DNA from: Promethearchaeota archaeon
GTDB lineage: Archaea > Asgardarchaeota > Lokiarchaeia > Sigynarchaeales > SOKP01
Assembly (NCBI GenBank): GCA_016839655.1
Contig: JAEOTW010000190.1
Span: 1 to 24,604, forward strand
DNA length: 24,604 nt
Reading direction: 5' to 3'
In this document: one piece after another, positions 1-7,047 of the stretch
Layout: each line of letters begins with the position of its first letter
How positions within the stretch are numbered: the stretch's first letter is position 1
Translations under genes and position numbers: made by a program
Notes under the pieces: model-generated
What the model was told of the DNA's origin: nothing
The model's database searches: none
The model's input: only the letters and a program-made list of their open reading frames with translations

Positions 1-732
1 TATTTGATCAGTATAACTAATATATTCACTAGTATCATTGATGTATTTACTAACCATTGCTGCTGCAATAGTAATTCCAACTTCATTACCAATTCTCTCA
101 ACCATTACCTTTACATCTTCACCCGAGGCTTTACATTTATCCTTGAATTTATCCGAATTAATCAAATATTCTGCTTCTAAAGCTATCTTCTCAACATCCG
201 AATATGGAGCATAACCGACACCAAAACTTGTATCATTAGCGAGTGGAATTTCTTCAGTATGGTGGGATTCATCAAATACTCCCGTCAAATCTATTGATCC
301 CGGTCGAACAGCGTAATCAAATTGGATGTCTTTATTTAAATCAAGGTTTCTAAAAATTTCAGAAAGTTCTTTACGCTGAGTCTCTATACAAATCGTTGGA
401 ATAGGAATATATTCAAGTTTGCTTGTACCATCACCGCATTCTGTAAGAATTTGATTTATGGCTCTCCCAACTATCAAAAAATATTGTGGTTGAATAATTA
501 GACCTCCTCCATATTCTGGTTTGGCAGTCCCCCCAACGAGAGCCGCTTTATCGACATTATGGTGATAAACGCGATTAAAATTCTCAAGATAATAAACACA
601 TAAAGCTCTTGAGCAAGCATCAGCAACAGCATCGCAAACAGTATCAGGGTGCCCAATTCCTTTCCTTTCACAAAGTTCTGGGAATTCACTTTTTTCAATT
701 GGTAAAAAGTTAGCACGAGTAATTTTTAACAT
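1..732 (-). CDS. mat: S-adenosylmethionine synthetase, archaeal type (partial, 3' end outside window)
   Basis: Makes S-adenosylmethionine from methionine and ATP in the cytoplasm. The reverse strand is open from an ATG at 732 to the window edge (244 codons) and begins MLKITRANF. It carries hallmarks of the archaeal MAT family, which differs greatly from bacterial MetK: ERKGIGHPDTVCD near residues 22-34, a GG-x-x-x-P-x-YGGG stretch near 67-77, and NDTSFGVGYAP near 180-190. The family is about 400 residues, so roughly 160 C-terminal residues are missing. It is divergent from the XRE-CBS gene, with a 191-bp gap holding promoters for both. AdoMet is the methyl donor for the fibrillarin encoded nearby and the cofactor of Elp3, but this proximity need not be functional. 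Family identity is seen in sequence and confident. Confidence 0.93.
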   Translation of the reverse strand, partial: MLKITRANFLPIEKSEFPELCERKGIGHPDTVCDAVADACSRALCVYYLENFNRVYHHNVDKAALVGGTAKPEYGGGLIIQPQYFLIVGRAINQILTECGDGTSKLEYIPIPTICIETQRKELSEIFRNLDLNKDIQFDYAVRPGSIDLTGVFDESHHTEEIPLANDTSFGVGYAPYSDVEKIALEAEYLINSDKFKDKCKASGEDVKVMVERIGNEVGITIAAAMVSKYINDTSEYISYTDQI

Positions 733-752
733 TTCATTTAACCAACTTCTCA

Positions 753-767
753 ATTATATAAATAGTT
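753..767 (-). promoter_or_regulatory. TATA-like element for mat
   Basis: On the minus strand this reads CTATTTATATAATTG. Its centre lies about 28 bases before the ATG at 732, so transcription would begin at or very near the start codon, giving a leaderless or nearly leaderless mRNA. This is judged from spacing and composition in AT-rich DNA, so it is tentative. Confidence 0.4.
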
Positions 768-861
768 CTTTTAAATATATTTTAAAATTAATTATCAGTT
801 AAATTCCTTATTAAATGAAAAATATAGTCAATATTTTATCTATAAGATTAAAAATTAATAA

Positions 862-873
862 CTTATATAAATA
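862..873 (+). promoter_or_regulatory. TATA-like element for the XRE-CBS gene
   Basis: The plus strand reads CTTATATAAATA about 55 bases before the ATG at 924. With normal archaeal spacing transcription would start near 893-898, leaving a leader of about 28 nt. Composition and position are the only evidence. Confidence 0.4.
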
Positions 874-923
874 TTCTACAATTCTAATATGCATAAGAAG
901 CATATAATAGATAGTTATTTATT

Positions 924-1493
924 ATGGAATTTTTACCCTCTCTAAGTGATATTAAGCGTTTACGTAAAAAACTAAGTATTAGCCAAAAAGAACTAGGAGA
1001 TGAGTTGAACATTCCACAATCAACTATTTCTAGAATAGAAAATGGGACAATAGATCCTCCATATTCCAAATTAAAAAGAATATTTGAATATCTTGAAATT
1101 CAGCGTAGGGCACGAGAAAAATCCAAAAAGCACGCTGGAGATATCATGATAGAGGAAATTATATCTATCAAATCTAATTCGACCATAAAAAATGCAATAG
1201 ATTTAATGAATAAATATGGAATCTCGCAATTACCTATTATTGAAAATAATCAGAATTTAGGAAGCATAACCTCCAAAAAAATACAAAAATATATTACAGA
1301 CAATCCAGAAGTTATCAATATTGACGTTTCACTTATAATTGAATTGCCATTTCCAGAAATTGATAAAAATTGGGCTGTAAAAGATATTTCTAATTTACTC
1401 TTGAAGTATCCCGCCGTTTTGGTTAAAGAAAAGAATAATTATATTGGAATTATCACTGATTCTGATCTTCTTAGATTGTCTAGCAAAAAATAA
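924..1493 (+). CDS. XRE-family HTH regulator with C-terminal CBS domain pair
   Basis: A predicted transcriptional regulator of 189 residues. Residues 8-60 form an XRE/Cro helix-turn-helix (ISQKELGDELNIPQSTISRI is the core). Residues about 71-126 and 131-187 form two CBS motifs (MNKYGISQLPII, then NYIGIITDSDLL). A CBS pair commonly binds adenosyl ligands such as AMP, ATP or AdoMet, so DNA binding may respond to an adenosine-nucleotide signal. The same HTH-CBS arrangement is known from archaea (COG3620-like). It is divergently arranged with AdoMet synthetase, which makes an AdoMet-responsive role worth considering, but that is inference. The ATG at 924 is the first start after a TATA-like element and gives a complete HTH. 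Confidence 0.85.
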   Translation: MEFLPSLSDIKRLRKKLSISQKELGDELNIPQSTISRIENGTIDPPYSKLKRIFEYLEIQRRAREKSKKHAGDIMIEEIISIKSNSTIKNAIDLMNKYGISQLPIIENNQNLGSITSKKIQKYITDNPEVINIDVSLIIELPFPEIDKNWAVKDISNLLLKYPAVLVKEKNNYIGIITDSDLLRLSSKK

Positions 1494-1578
1494 GTAAAGC
1501 CTATAAATTTCCATTTGAGGGTACTTAATTTAGAAAAGAATAATTTTTTAATACAATATTGTTTTTTAAAGATTAGCT

Positions 1579-2580
1579 TTGACGATTGAAAAGATAATTC
1601 AAAGGATTAATGGTTTATTAAAAAAAGCTAATTACGAAACATTAGCACTGGGTAATTTTGCTACAACAAAAAGCAAATTCTGTTTTGATCTTTTGGTTAG
1701 AAAGGATGATTTAGTATTTAGTGTTAAAATTTTTCCCAATATCGATAATTTAAATCAAGATGTAATTCGTGATATTAAATCTCTGTCGTTAATCCTCAAA
1801 TCAAAACCTCTATTAATTGGAGTAAGAAATCGGTATCAAAAATTAGAAGATAATACAATTTATGTAAGAGAAGGTTTACCCTTCATAACTCTTAACACAT
1901 TTGAGAATATTCTCAATGATAATTACCCCCATATCTTAGCAAGAAGAGGAGGTGGAGTAGTATTTTTAGATGGCACATTAATGAAAACTTTGAGAGAAAA
2001 ACATTCAATAACAAGAAAGGAATTATCTGAAATCTTAGGTGTCACAAAACGAACTATTTGTTCATATGAAAACGAATCTATGAGACCTTCTGAGAAAATT
2101 GCTAAAAAAATATTGGATATCTTGGATAACAATGCCTTATGTAAAAAAATCAATGTTTTTGGATGGAGTATTAGTAATAACATAGAAGAAAATGAAATAT
2201 ATGAAGAAAAGGAATTAAGTAATTTTGAATCCCATGTTCAAGATATAGTAAAAGATATTGGACTTTCTTCTTATTGGTATAAGAAAGGATCAGTTCCATT
2301 CAAATTATCATTATACTCTCACTCTGATAAAATGAAAATAGATGGATTTTATCCTCTTTTTTCAGGTATAACAGAAGATCAAGGTAAAATTAAAGAAATG
2401 AGCTTTCAATGCCTGAAAATGTTCACAGATTTATTCCATAAAACTTCGCTCTTCATTATAGATAATGATATTAAAATTCCTGAGCCATTTAAGAAAATAA
2501 AGATTCCTATTGTTAAAATTAAAAACCTAGAAGAAGTAGATAACGAGGAAGAATTCATTGAACTCATTCAAGATTCATGA
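1579..2580 (+). CDS. Archaeal XRE-type transcriptional regulator (COG1395-like)
   Basis: 333 residues, matching the usual size of the archaeal 'putative HTH-type transcriptional regulatory protein' family. Residues 1-125 form a mixed alpha/beta N-terminal domain (FDLLVRKDDLVFSVKIFPNI, then KPLLIGVR) that resembles a restriction-endonuclease-like fold, though no catalytic residues can be claimed. Residues 133-186 are a clear XRE helix-turn-helix (TRKELSEILGVTKRTICSYE). The C-terminal 140 residues have no assignment. The start is TTG at 1579, the first possible start after an in-frame TAA at 1567. The last 23 bases overlap the RNase HII reading frame if that gene starts at TTG 2558, suggesting co-transcription. 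Family call is good; targets are unknown. Confidence 0.8.
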   Translation: MTIEKIIQRINGLLKKANYETLALGNFATTKSKFCFDLLVRKDDLVFSVKIFPNIDNLNQDVIRDIKSLSLILKSKPLLIGVRNRYQKLEDNTIYVREGLPFITLNTFENILNDNYPHILARRGGGVVFLDGTLMKTLREKHSITRKELSEILGVTKRTICSYENESMRPSEKIAKKILDILDNNALCKKINVFGWSISNNIEENEIYEEKELSNFESHVQDIVKDIGLSSYWYKKGSVPFKLSLYSHSDKMKIDGFYPLFSGITEDQGKIKEMSFQCLKMFTDLFHKTSLFIIDNDIKIPEPFKKIKIPIVKIKNLEEVDNEEEFIELIQDS

Positions 2581-3286
2581 AGATAAATCAGAACTAATAT
2601 GTGGGATAGACGAGGCTGGTAGAATCTAATTCTTTTCGAATTATATGTTAAAAGGCTCTGTCTTAGGCCCTATGGTTATATGTGGAATTTGCTTCCAAAA
2701 ATCAAAAATTGACCTGTTATCAGAAATAGGTGTAAAAGACTCTAAAAAATTATCACCAAAAAGAAGGAGTGAATTAGCAAATCTCCTACAAAATAACTGT
2801 TTCTCATTTAAAATCATAATTATTAGTCCTCAGGAAATTGATGAGAGAGAAAGTAAAAAAATTACACTGAATCGCCTTGAAGAACTAAAAATGGCAGAAA
2901 TCATCAATGTACTGAAACCAGATGTAGTTTATATAGATGCTGCTGATGTTAATGAAACGAGATTTGGAGTCTCTATAAAAAAATTATTGATATATACTCC
3001 CAAAAAAATCATTTCAAAACATAAGGCTGATGATCTTTATCCAATAGTATCAGCAGGATCTATAATGGCCAAATTTAAAAGAGATGATGTAATTGAAGAG
3101 CTTCATAAAAAATATGGAAATTTTGGCTCAGGATACCCTTCTGATGTAAGAACAACTCAATTTCTCAAAGATTTTGTAAAAAAGAACAAAAAAGCGCCTA
3201 AAATCGCAAGAAAATCCTGGGACACTACTAAAAGAATAATAAATGAAGAGATTTCCTCAAAAAAAATAACCGATTTTCTTAATTAA
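2558..3286 (+). CDS. rnhB: Ribonuclease HII, interrupted by a putative 30-nt BHB intron: join(2558..2622, 2653..3286)
   Basis: RNase HII removes ribonucleotides from RNA:DNA hybrids and from single ribonucleotides embedded in DNA. The downstream open frame (from ATG 2645) has DSKKLS, YIDAADVN, AGSIMAKFKRDD and GSGYPSD but lacks the N-terminal catalytic motif. That motif, ICGIDEAGR, lies just upstream in the same frame (2597-2623), followed by ATC TAA. Removing 30 nt (2623-2652) gives GIDEAGRGSVLGP, the expected family sequence, and a 232-residue protein from TTG 2558, a normal archaeal RNase HII size. No other start lies between this TTG and the in-frame TAG at 2537. If unspliced, ATG 2645 would give 213 residues without the first two acidic residues of the DEDD active site, almost certainly inactive. 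It overlaps the upstream regulator by 23 bases and the convergent flpA by 4. Family identity is certain; how the break is resolved is inferred. Confidence 0.85.
2623..2652 (+). other. Putative 30-nt BHB mRNA intron in rnhB
   Basis: The insert splits the Arg codon of GIDEAGR|G and carries an in-frame TAA (2627-2629). A possible BHB fold: intron helix 2624-2632 with 2638-2646 (8 of 9 pairs, loop TTTTC); bulge 1 AGA 2621-2623, cut after G2622; central 4-bp helix TGGT 2617-2620 with GTTA 2647-2650 (one U-A, three G-U pairs); bulge 2 AAA 2651-2653, cut after A2652; exon helix 2609-2616 with 2654-2662 (seven pairs, one G-G mismatch, one bulged U). Cutting after the second base of each 3-nt bulge, the known endonuclease rule, gives an exact in-frame join. 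Weaknesses are the G-U-rich central helix and imperfect exon helix. Confidence 0.6.
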
Positions 3287-3978
3287 TCACTTTTTTTGAC
3301 AATTAAAACAATATGATTAGCAGCATATTTATGAATATTAAAACTCTCCAAAATCTTATATCCTGCTTTTTCAAGTGTCTTTTTCTCTTGTGAATAAGTA
3401 ATATCAGATTTTTGAATACTATCAATTGACTGCGATTTTATAGCAAGTATTAAAATTCCCTCATTCTTTAAATAATAATTGCAATTTTTAATCGCAATCT
3501 CAGCTTGTCGTGGTTGTGCAACATCTTGGTATATCAAATCCACTTGAGTAAATATGTTTTTAGCATAACTTTCTGGAAAACGAGCATCCCCCAATATCGG
3601 CACAACATTTGCTCTAGTTGAGATATTTTGGATTAATTGCCTTATACTTCTTTCAGCAAACTCTACTCCATATATTATTCCAAAATTTAATATATCGGAA
3701 AGATAAGACAGAGTGGTACCAGAAGATGCTCCTAAATACAGACATTTCAAATTTTCTGATAAAAAATTGGTGATAGGATTCTCTAAGATCAATGCTGCTA
3801 ATTTACTTCTATATGGATCCCATTCTCGATATTCCAAATTCTTATAATCAATTAATTTCTCTCCATATATTCTTTTACCTAAGTCAAGGTTTTTGGTATA
3901 GAGTTTTAATCTATCTTGAGGCCCTGAAATAAAAACATTGTAAAATTTGGGGTGGGTTCTAATCTCAATTTTCGACAT
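3283..3978 (-). CDS. flpA: Fibrillarin-like rRNA/tRNA 2'-O-methyltransferase
   Basis: Catalytic subunit of the box C/D sRNP, which 2'-O-methylates rRNA and tRNA using AdoMet. 231 residues, the normal archaeal fibrillarin size. Visible motifs: AdoMet-binding YLGASSGTT (81-89), acidic E107 in YGVEFAE, GDAR (130-133), and the fibrillarin signature YQDVAQPRQAE (150-160) with D152. Conserved lysines lie in the RSKLAA segment (K59) and in IKSQSID (K181), consistent with the family's K-D-K catalytic set. It lies 20 nt downstream of nop5, the classic archaeal pairing of the two C/D proteins, so co-expression is very likely. Its stop overlaps the end of rnhB by 4 bases (convergent). Confidence 0.96.
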   Translation of the reverse strand: MSKIEIRTHPKFYNVFISGPQDRLKLYTKNLDLGKRIYGEKLIDYKNLEYREWDPYRSKLAALILENPITNFLSENLKCLYLGASSGTTLSYLSDILNFGIIYGVEFAERSIRQLIQNISTRANVVPILGDARFPESYAKNIFTQVDLIYQDVAQPRQAEIAIKNCNYYLKNEGILILAIKSQSIDSIQKSDITYSQEKKTLEKAGYKILESFNIHKYAANHIVLIVKKSD

Positions 3979-3998
3979 TATTTAATCATTTTATGATA

Positions 3999-5204
3999 TT
4001 ATCTTTTTCTTGTTGACTTTTTTTTCTTACTCTTTACAATTGGCGCTTTTTTAGGAGGATTTGGATATTTAGATTCAATTTCTTTAATTTTTTCTTCAAT
4101 TCCCTTCAGTAATTTATCACCTAAAAATTCACCATTAAAATAGTCTATTTTAGCTGCAACACCAATTTTCCCTGCGACAACCCTAGCAATCTTACCTCTA
4201 ATCCATGGCTTTGCCGATCTGATGTGATTCCATTGAAATATTAAACCATGCTTCGGTCTTTTTTCACCGGTTTTAAGAAAACGATATAAAGCTTTTTCAG
4301 CACCTAATAGTTGAATTCTCGATGCTGGCATATAAGCTAACTTCTGTAAACTACCTGCTTTCGCTATAAGTTTTGCCCCAATCAAAGAACCGATTAAAGA
4401 GTTAATGTTAGGAGCAAAATTTTCTAGTATATCTTCCAAATAATTTTCTAAATCTGAGCGATAATTATCTAATGAAATAATTTGAACTGCATAGTTTTGT
4501 ATCATGGTGAGATCAAAACTTGCTCCCATTGATTCCAAAGCATATTTCTCTAAAGCTTTAATTTTCCTATCTTTTATTGCTACATTATTTTTAATGTTTT
4601 CAAAAGTAAAATTTTCTCTGGATCCTAAATTTGTAATTAAATTTGCTAAGATGATATTATCTTCAATAATTTTATCAGTAAGTTCAGGAAAATGTAATCC
4701 ATACCATTCTCTAAGATGGCTTGAAAAAAGACTGATGGATTTTTTAATCACATCCAGGACTGTAATTATTTGAGTAATAATATTATCTGAATGTCCACTT
4801 GCATCACTAACTTTTTTTCTTGTCAGTTTTTCGCTTATCACTTTGTATTGAGAAAGAATTTCTTCACTTGTTTTATTAATTCCAACTTTTTTTAATTGAT
4901 TTTCTAGACTTAGACGAAAAGTCTTAAGCTCTAATGATTTACTCTCAAAAATAGTTTTGTAGCCTAATTTTTCTGAGATAAGTGATTCTATTTTCATATT
5001 ATCAAATATTAATTCATCAAAACCAGCATTTTTCAAATCTAATAAAAAGTCCTCAAATATTTTTTGAATAACATTATTATCTAACGCGTTATAAAATTCA
5101 ACTAAGTTCTCATAATTGTCGTCAAAATCAATGAAATTTAAGATGTTTCCAGACTCATCAAGCGCAAAAATTCCAATTAAAGTATCTGCTATGTAAGACT
5201 TCAT
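3999..5204 (-). CDS. nop5: Nop5 (Nop56/58), box C/D sRNP scaffold
   Basis: Bridges fibrillarin to the L7Ae-bound guide RNA in the box C/D RNP. 401 residues from the ATG at 5204: a fibrillarin-binding N-terminal domain (about 1-120), a helical coiled-coil region (about 125-220), and the C-terminal Nop domain (about 225-365) with the signature segment ASRIQLLGAEKALYRFLKTG. A short Lys/Arg-rich tail (KSKKKKSTRKR) ends the protein; such basic tails are usual in Nop5/56/58 proteins. It precedes flpA by 20 nt on the same strand and is divergent from pyrD with a 78-bp gap. It is the archaeal orthologue of both eukaryotic Nop56 and Nop58. Confidence 0.96.
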   Translation of the reverse strand: MKSYIADTLIGIFALDESGNILNFIDFDDNYENLVEFYNALDNNVIQKIFEDFLLDLKNAGFDELIFDNMKIESLISEKLGYKTIFESKSLELKTFRLSLENQLKKVGINKTSEEILSQYKVISEKLTRKKVSDASGHSDNIITQIITVLDVIKKSISLFSSHLREWYGLHFPELTDKIIEDNIILANLITNLGSRENFTFENIKNNVAIKDRKIKALEKYALESMGASFDLTMIQNYAVQIISLDNYRSDLENYLEDILENFAPNINSLIGSLIGAKLIAKAGSLQKLAYMPASRIQLLGAEKALYRFLKTGEKRPKHGLIFQWNHIRSAKPWIRGKIARVVAGKIGVAAKIDYFNGEFLGDKLLKGIEEKIKEIESKYPNPPKKAPIVKSKKKKSTRKR

Positions 5205-5282
5205 TTTAATTAGACAATTTATACTTATTTTTCCTTCATTAATAATTATTATAAAACTATAATCATTATTGTCTTTTAAAAA

Positions 5283-6209
5283 ATGCTAGAAGTAAATCTT
5301 TCTGGTTTAAAATTAAAATCTCCTATTATCTTAGCATCAGGTATTTTAGGGGTTTCTTTTTCTTCGATGAAAAGAGTTATTGATGCTGGAGCAGGTGCGG
5401 TTACCACGAAATCTATCGGACCAAAACCAAGAAAGGGATATAAAAATCCATCTATAATTGAGATATCACCTGGTACTTTTATGAATAGCGTTGGACTTGG
5501 TAATCCTGGTATTAAAGAATTTGTTCATGAAATAAAAGAGATAAAAAAACACAAAATTCCACTAATCGTAAGTGTTTTTGGAGATACTAATGAAACTTAT
5601 CTAGATGTGGCAGTAAAAGCACAAGATGCTGGGGCAGATGCAATTGAGATCAATATTTCTTGTCCCCATGCTGAAGTTTCTTCAATAGGAATTGATGCTC
5701 GATTAACCTATGAAATTGTGACATTTCTAAAAAAAAAACTTAAGGTACCTCTATTTGTAAAATTGAATCCTAATGTAACAGATATTATTGAAATAGCTAT
5801 AGCAACTCAAAATGGAGGTGCTGATGGAGTGGTGGCAATAAATACTCTATCAGCATTGAAGATAGATGTTAATACTAAAAGACCTATATTATCTCATGGA
5901 AGTGGTGGTCTTTCCGGGAAAGCAATTCATCCTATAGCTATAAAAAAGGTATTTGATCTATATAAAGTCTTAAAAATCCCAATTATTGGATGTGGAGGGA
6001 TTAACTCATGGCAAGATGTGATAGAATTCTTTCTAGCGGGAGCTTCAGCAGTACAAATCGGTACAGCATTATATAAAACAACTGAAATTATCACTGAAAT
6101 TAATCATGGAGTCTCTCAATACTTAAAAAATAATGATTATCCATCGATTAATGATTTGAAAGGACTATCTCATCAATTTAAAACTCAAGAGGTACCTGAT
6201 TTTGACTGA
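5283..6209 (+). CDS. pyrD: Dihydroorotate dehydrogenase, class 1B catalytic subunit
   Basis: Oxidises dihydroorotate to orotate in de novo pyrimidine synthesis, with FMN; the class 1B enzyme passes electrons through PyrK to NAD+. 308 residues, the usual size. Visible features: TKSIGPKPRKGY (42-53), the MNSVGLGNPG loop (67-76), EINISCPH (122-129) with catalytic Cys127 (class 1 enzymes use Cys, class 2 Ser), substrate lysine in FVKLNPN, and the C-terminal FMN phosphate-binding segment IIGCGGINSW plus AVQIGTALY. It overlaps pyrK by 8 bases, which supports a PyrD-PyrK heterotetramer and the class 1B assignment. The ATG at 5283 starts the conserved N-terminus directly. Confidence 0.95.
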   Translation: MLEVNLSGLKLKSPIILASGILGVSFSSMKRVIDAGAGAVTTKSIGPKPRKGYKNPSIIEISPGTFMNSVGLGNPGIKEFVHEIKEIKKHKIPLIVSVFGDTNETYLDVAVKAQDAGADAIEINISCPHAEVSSIGIDARLTYEIVTFLKKKLKVPLFVKLNPNVTDIIEIAIATQNGGADGVVAINTLSALKIDVNTKRPILSHGSGGLSGKAIHPIAIKKVFDLYKVLKIPIIGCGGINSWQDVIEFFLAGASAVQIGTALYKTTEIITEINHGVSQYLKNNDYPSINDLKGLSHQFKTQEVPDFD

Positions 6210-7047
6210 AAATACAATTAATACAGTGAAAATTCAGAAAATTGTAAATGAATGTATAGATGTTAAAACTTTCTACTTCAACATGAAAATGGATAATAAT
6301 CAAGAGGATATTGATCCGAAACCAGGACAATTTGTTATGATATGGGTACCTGGAGTGGATGAAATTCCAATGTCTATTTCTGGGGGTGATAATGATGGTA
6401 ATTGGGCGATTACTGTAAAGGACATTGGAGAATGCACAAATTCTTTGTGTAATTTAAATATTGGAGATTATATTGGAGTAAGAGGTCCTTTAGGTAATCA
6501 TTTTAAACTTCCAACAAATGACTCAAAAAAAGTTTTCTTAATTGGAGGAGGAATAGGTATGGCTCCTCTAAAATTTTTATCAACACAACTCACAAATAAC
6601 AAAATAAAACACACGATTATCGAAGGGGTAAGGATTAAGGACGAGTTAATTTTTAAAGATGTTTTTCTAGAATTAGCAACTGAAGTATATTATTGTACTG
6701 ACGATGGAAGTTATGGAATTAAAGGAGTTTCTTCTGATATATTTAAAGAAATGTTAGAAGACTTTAGTAAAACAGATCTATCAAGTATTATTGTTTATGC
6801 ATGTGGTCCCGAAAAAATGCTTTACAAATTATTTCAAATTTGCCAAGAAAATAAAATTGAGTTTTATGCGAGTCTTGAAAGAATAATGAGGTGTGGGTGC
6901 GGATTGTGTGGATTATGCACATTAGATCCATTAGGCCTTTTGGTGTGTAAGGATGGACCTATATTCAGCTCAGAAGAACTAAAAAAAATAGAAGATTTTG
7001 GGAAATTTCAGAGAGATTTCTGCGGTAAAAAGATACCTTTAAAGTGA
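6202..7047 (+). CDS. pyrK: Dihydroorotate dehydrogenase electron-transfer subunit PyrK
   Basis: FAD and [2Fe-2S] subunit that carries electrons from PyrD to NAD+. 281 residues. Visible: flavin-binding IPMSISGG (55-62, where most family members have RP-x-SI), nucleotide-binding LIGGGIGMAPL (113-123), YACGPEKML (199-207), and a C-terminal iron-sulfur segment with Cys231, 233, 236, 239 and 249 (RCGCGLCGLC, then VCKDGP). The usual cluster ligands correspond to Cys231, 236, 239 and 249; Cys233 is extra. The start is TTG at 6202, overlapping the end of pyrD by 8 bases, so translation is likely coupled. The 3' end overlaps the convergent GTPase gene by 9 bases. Confidence 0.93.
   Translation: MTENTINTVKIQKIVNECIDVKTFYFNMKMDNNQEDIDPKPGQFVMIWVPGVDEIPMSISGGDNDGNWAITVKDIGECTNSLCNLNIGDYIGVRGPLGNHFKLPTNDSKKVFLIGGGIGMAPLKFLSTQLTNNKIKHTIIEGVRIKDELIFKDVFLELATEVYYCTDDGSYGIKGVSSDIFKEMLEDFSKTDLSSIIVYACGPEKMLYKLFQICQENKIEFYASLERIMRCGCGLCGLCTLDPLGLLVCKDGPIFSSEELKKIEDFGKFQRDFCGKKIPLK

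Noticed and set aside
2624..2653. Readthrough of the TAA in rnhB giving a 10-residue insertion
   Set aside because: It would place ten residues inside the invariant DEAGRG active-site loop, which the family does not tolerate; removal at the RNA level is more plausible.
2618..2656. Translational bypassing from GGT to GGC in rnhB
   Set aside because: Hopping from GGT (2618) to GGC (2654) would lose Arg-Gly of the motif; the BHB fold restores it exactly.
2645..3286. RNase HII starting at ATG 2645 as a simple complete gene
   Set aside because: It would lack the GIDEAG motif with two active-site acids, and that motif is present in frame just upstream.
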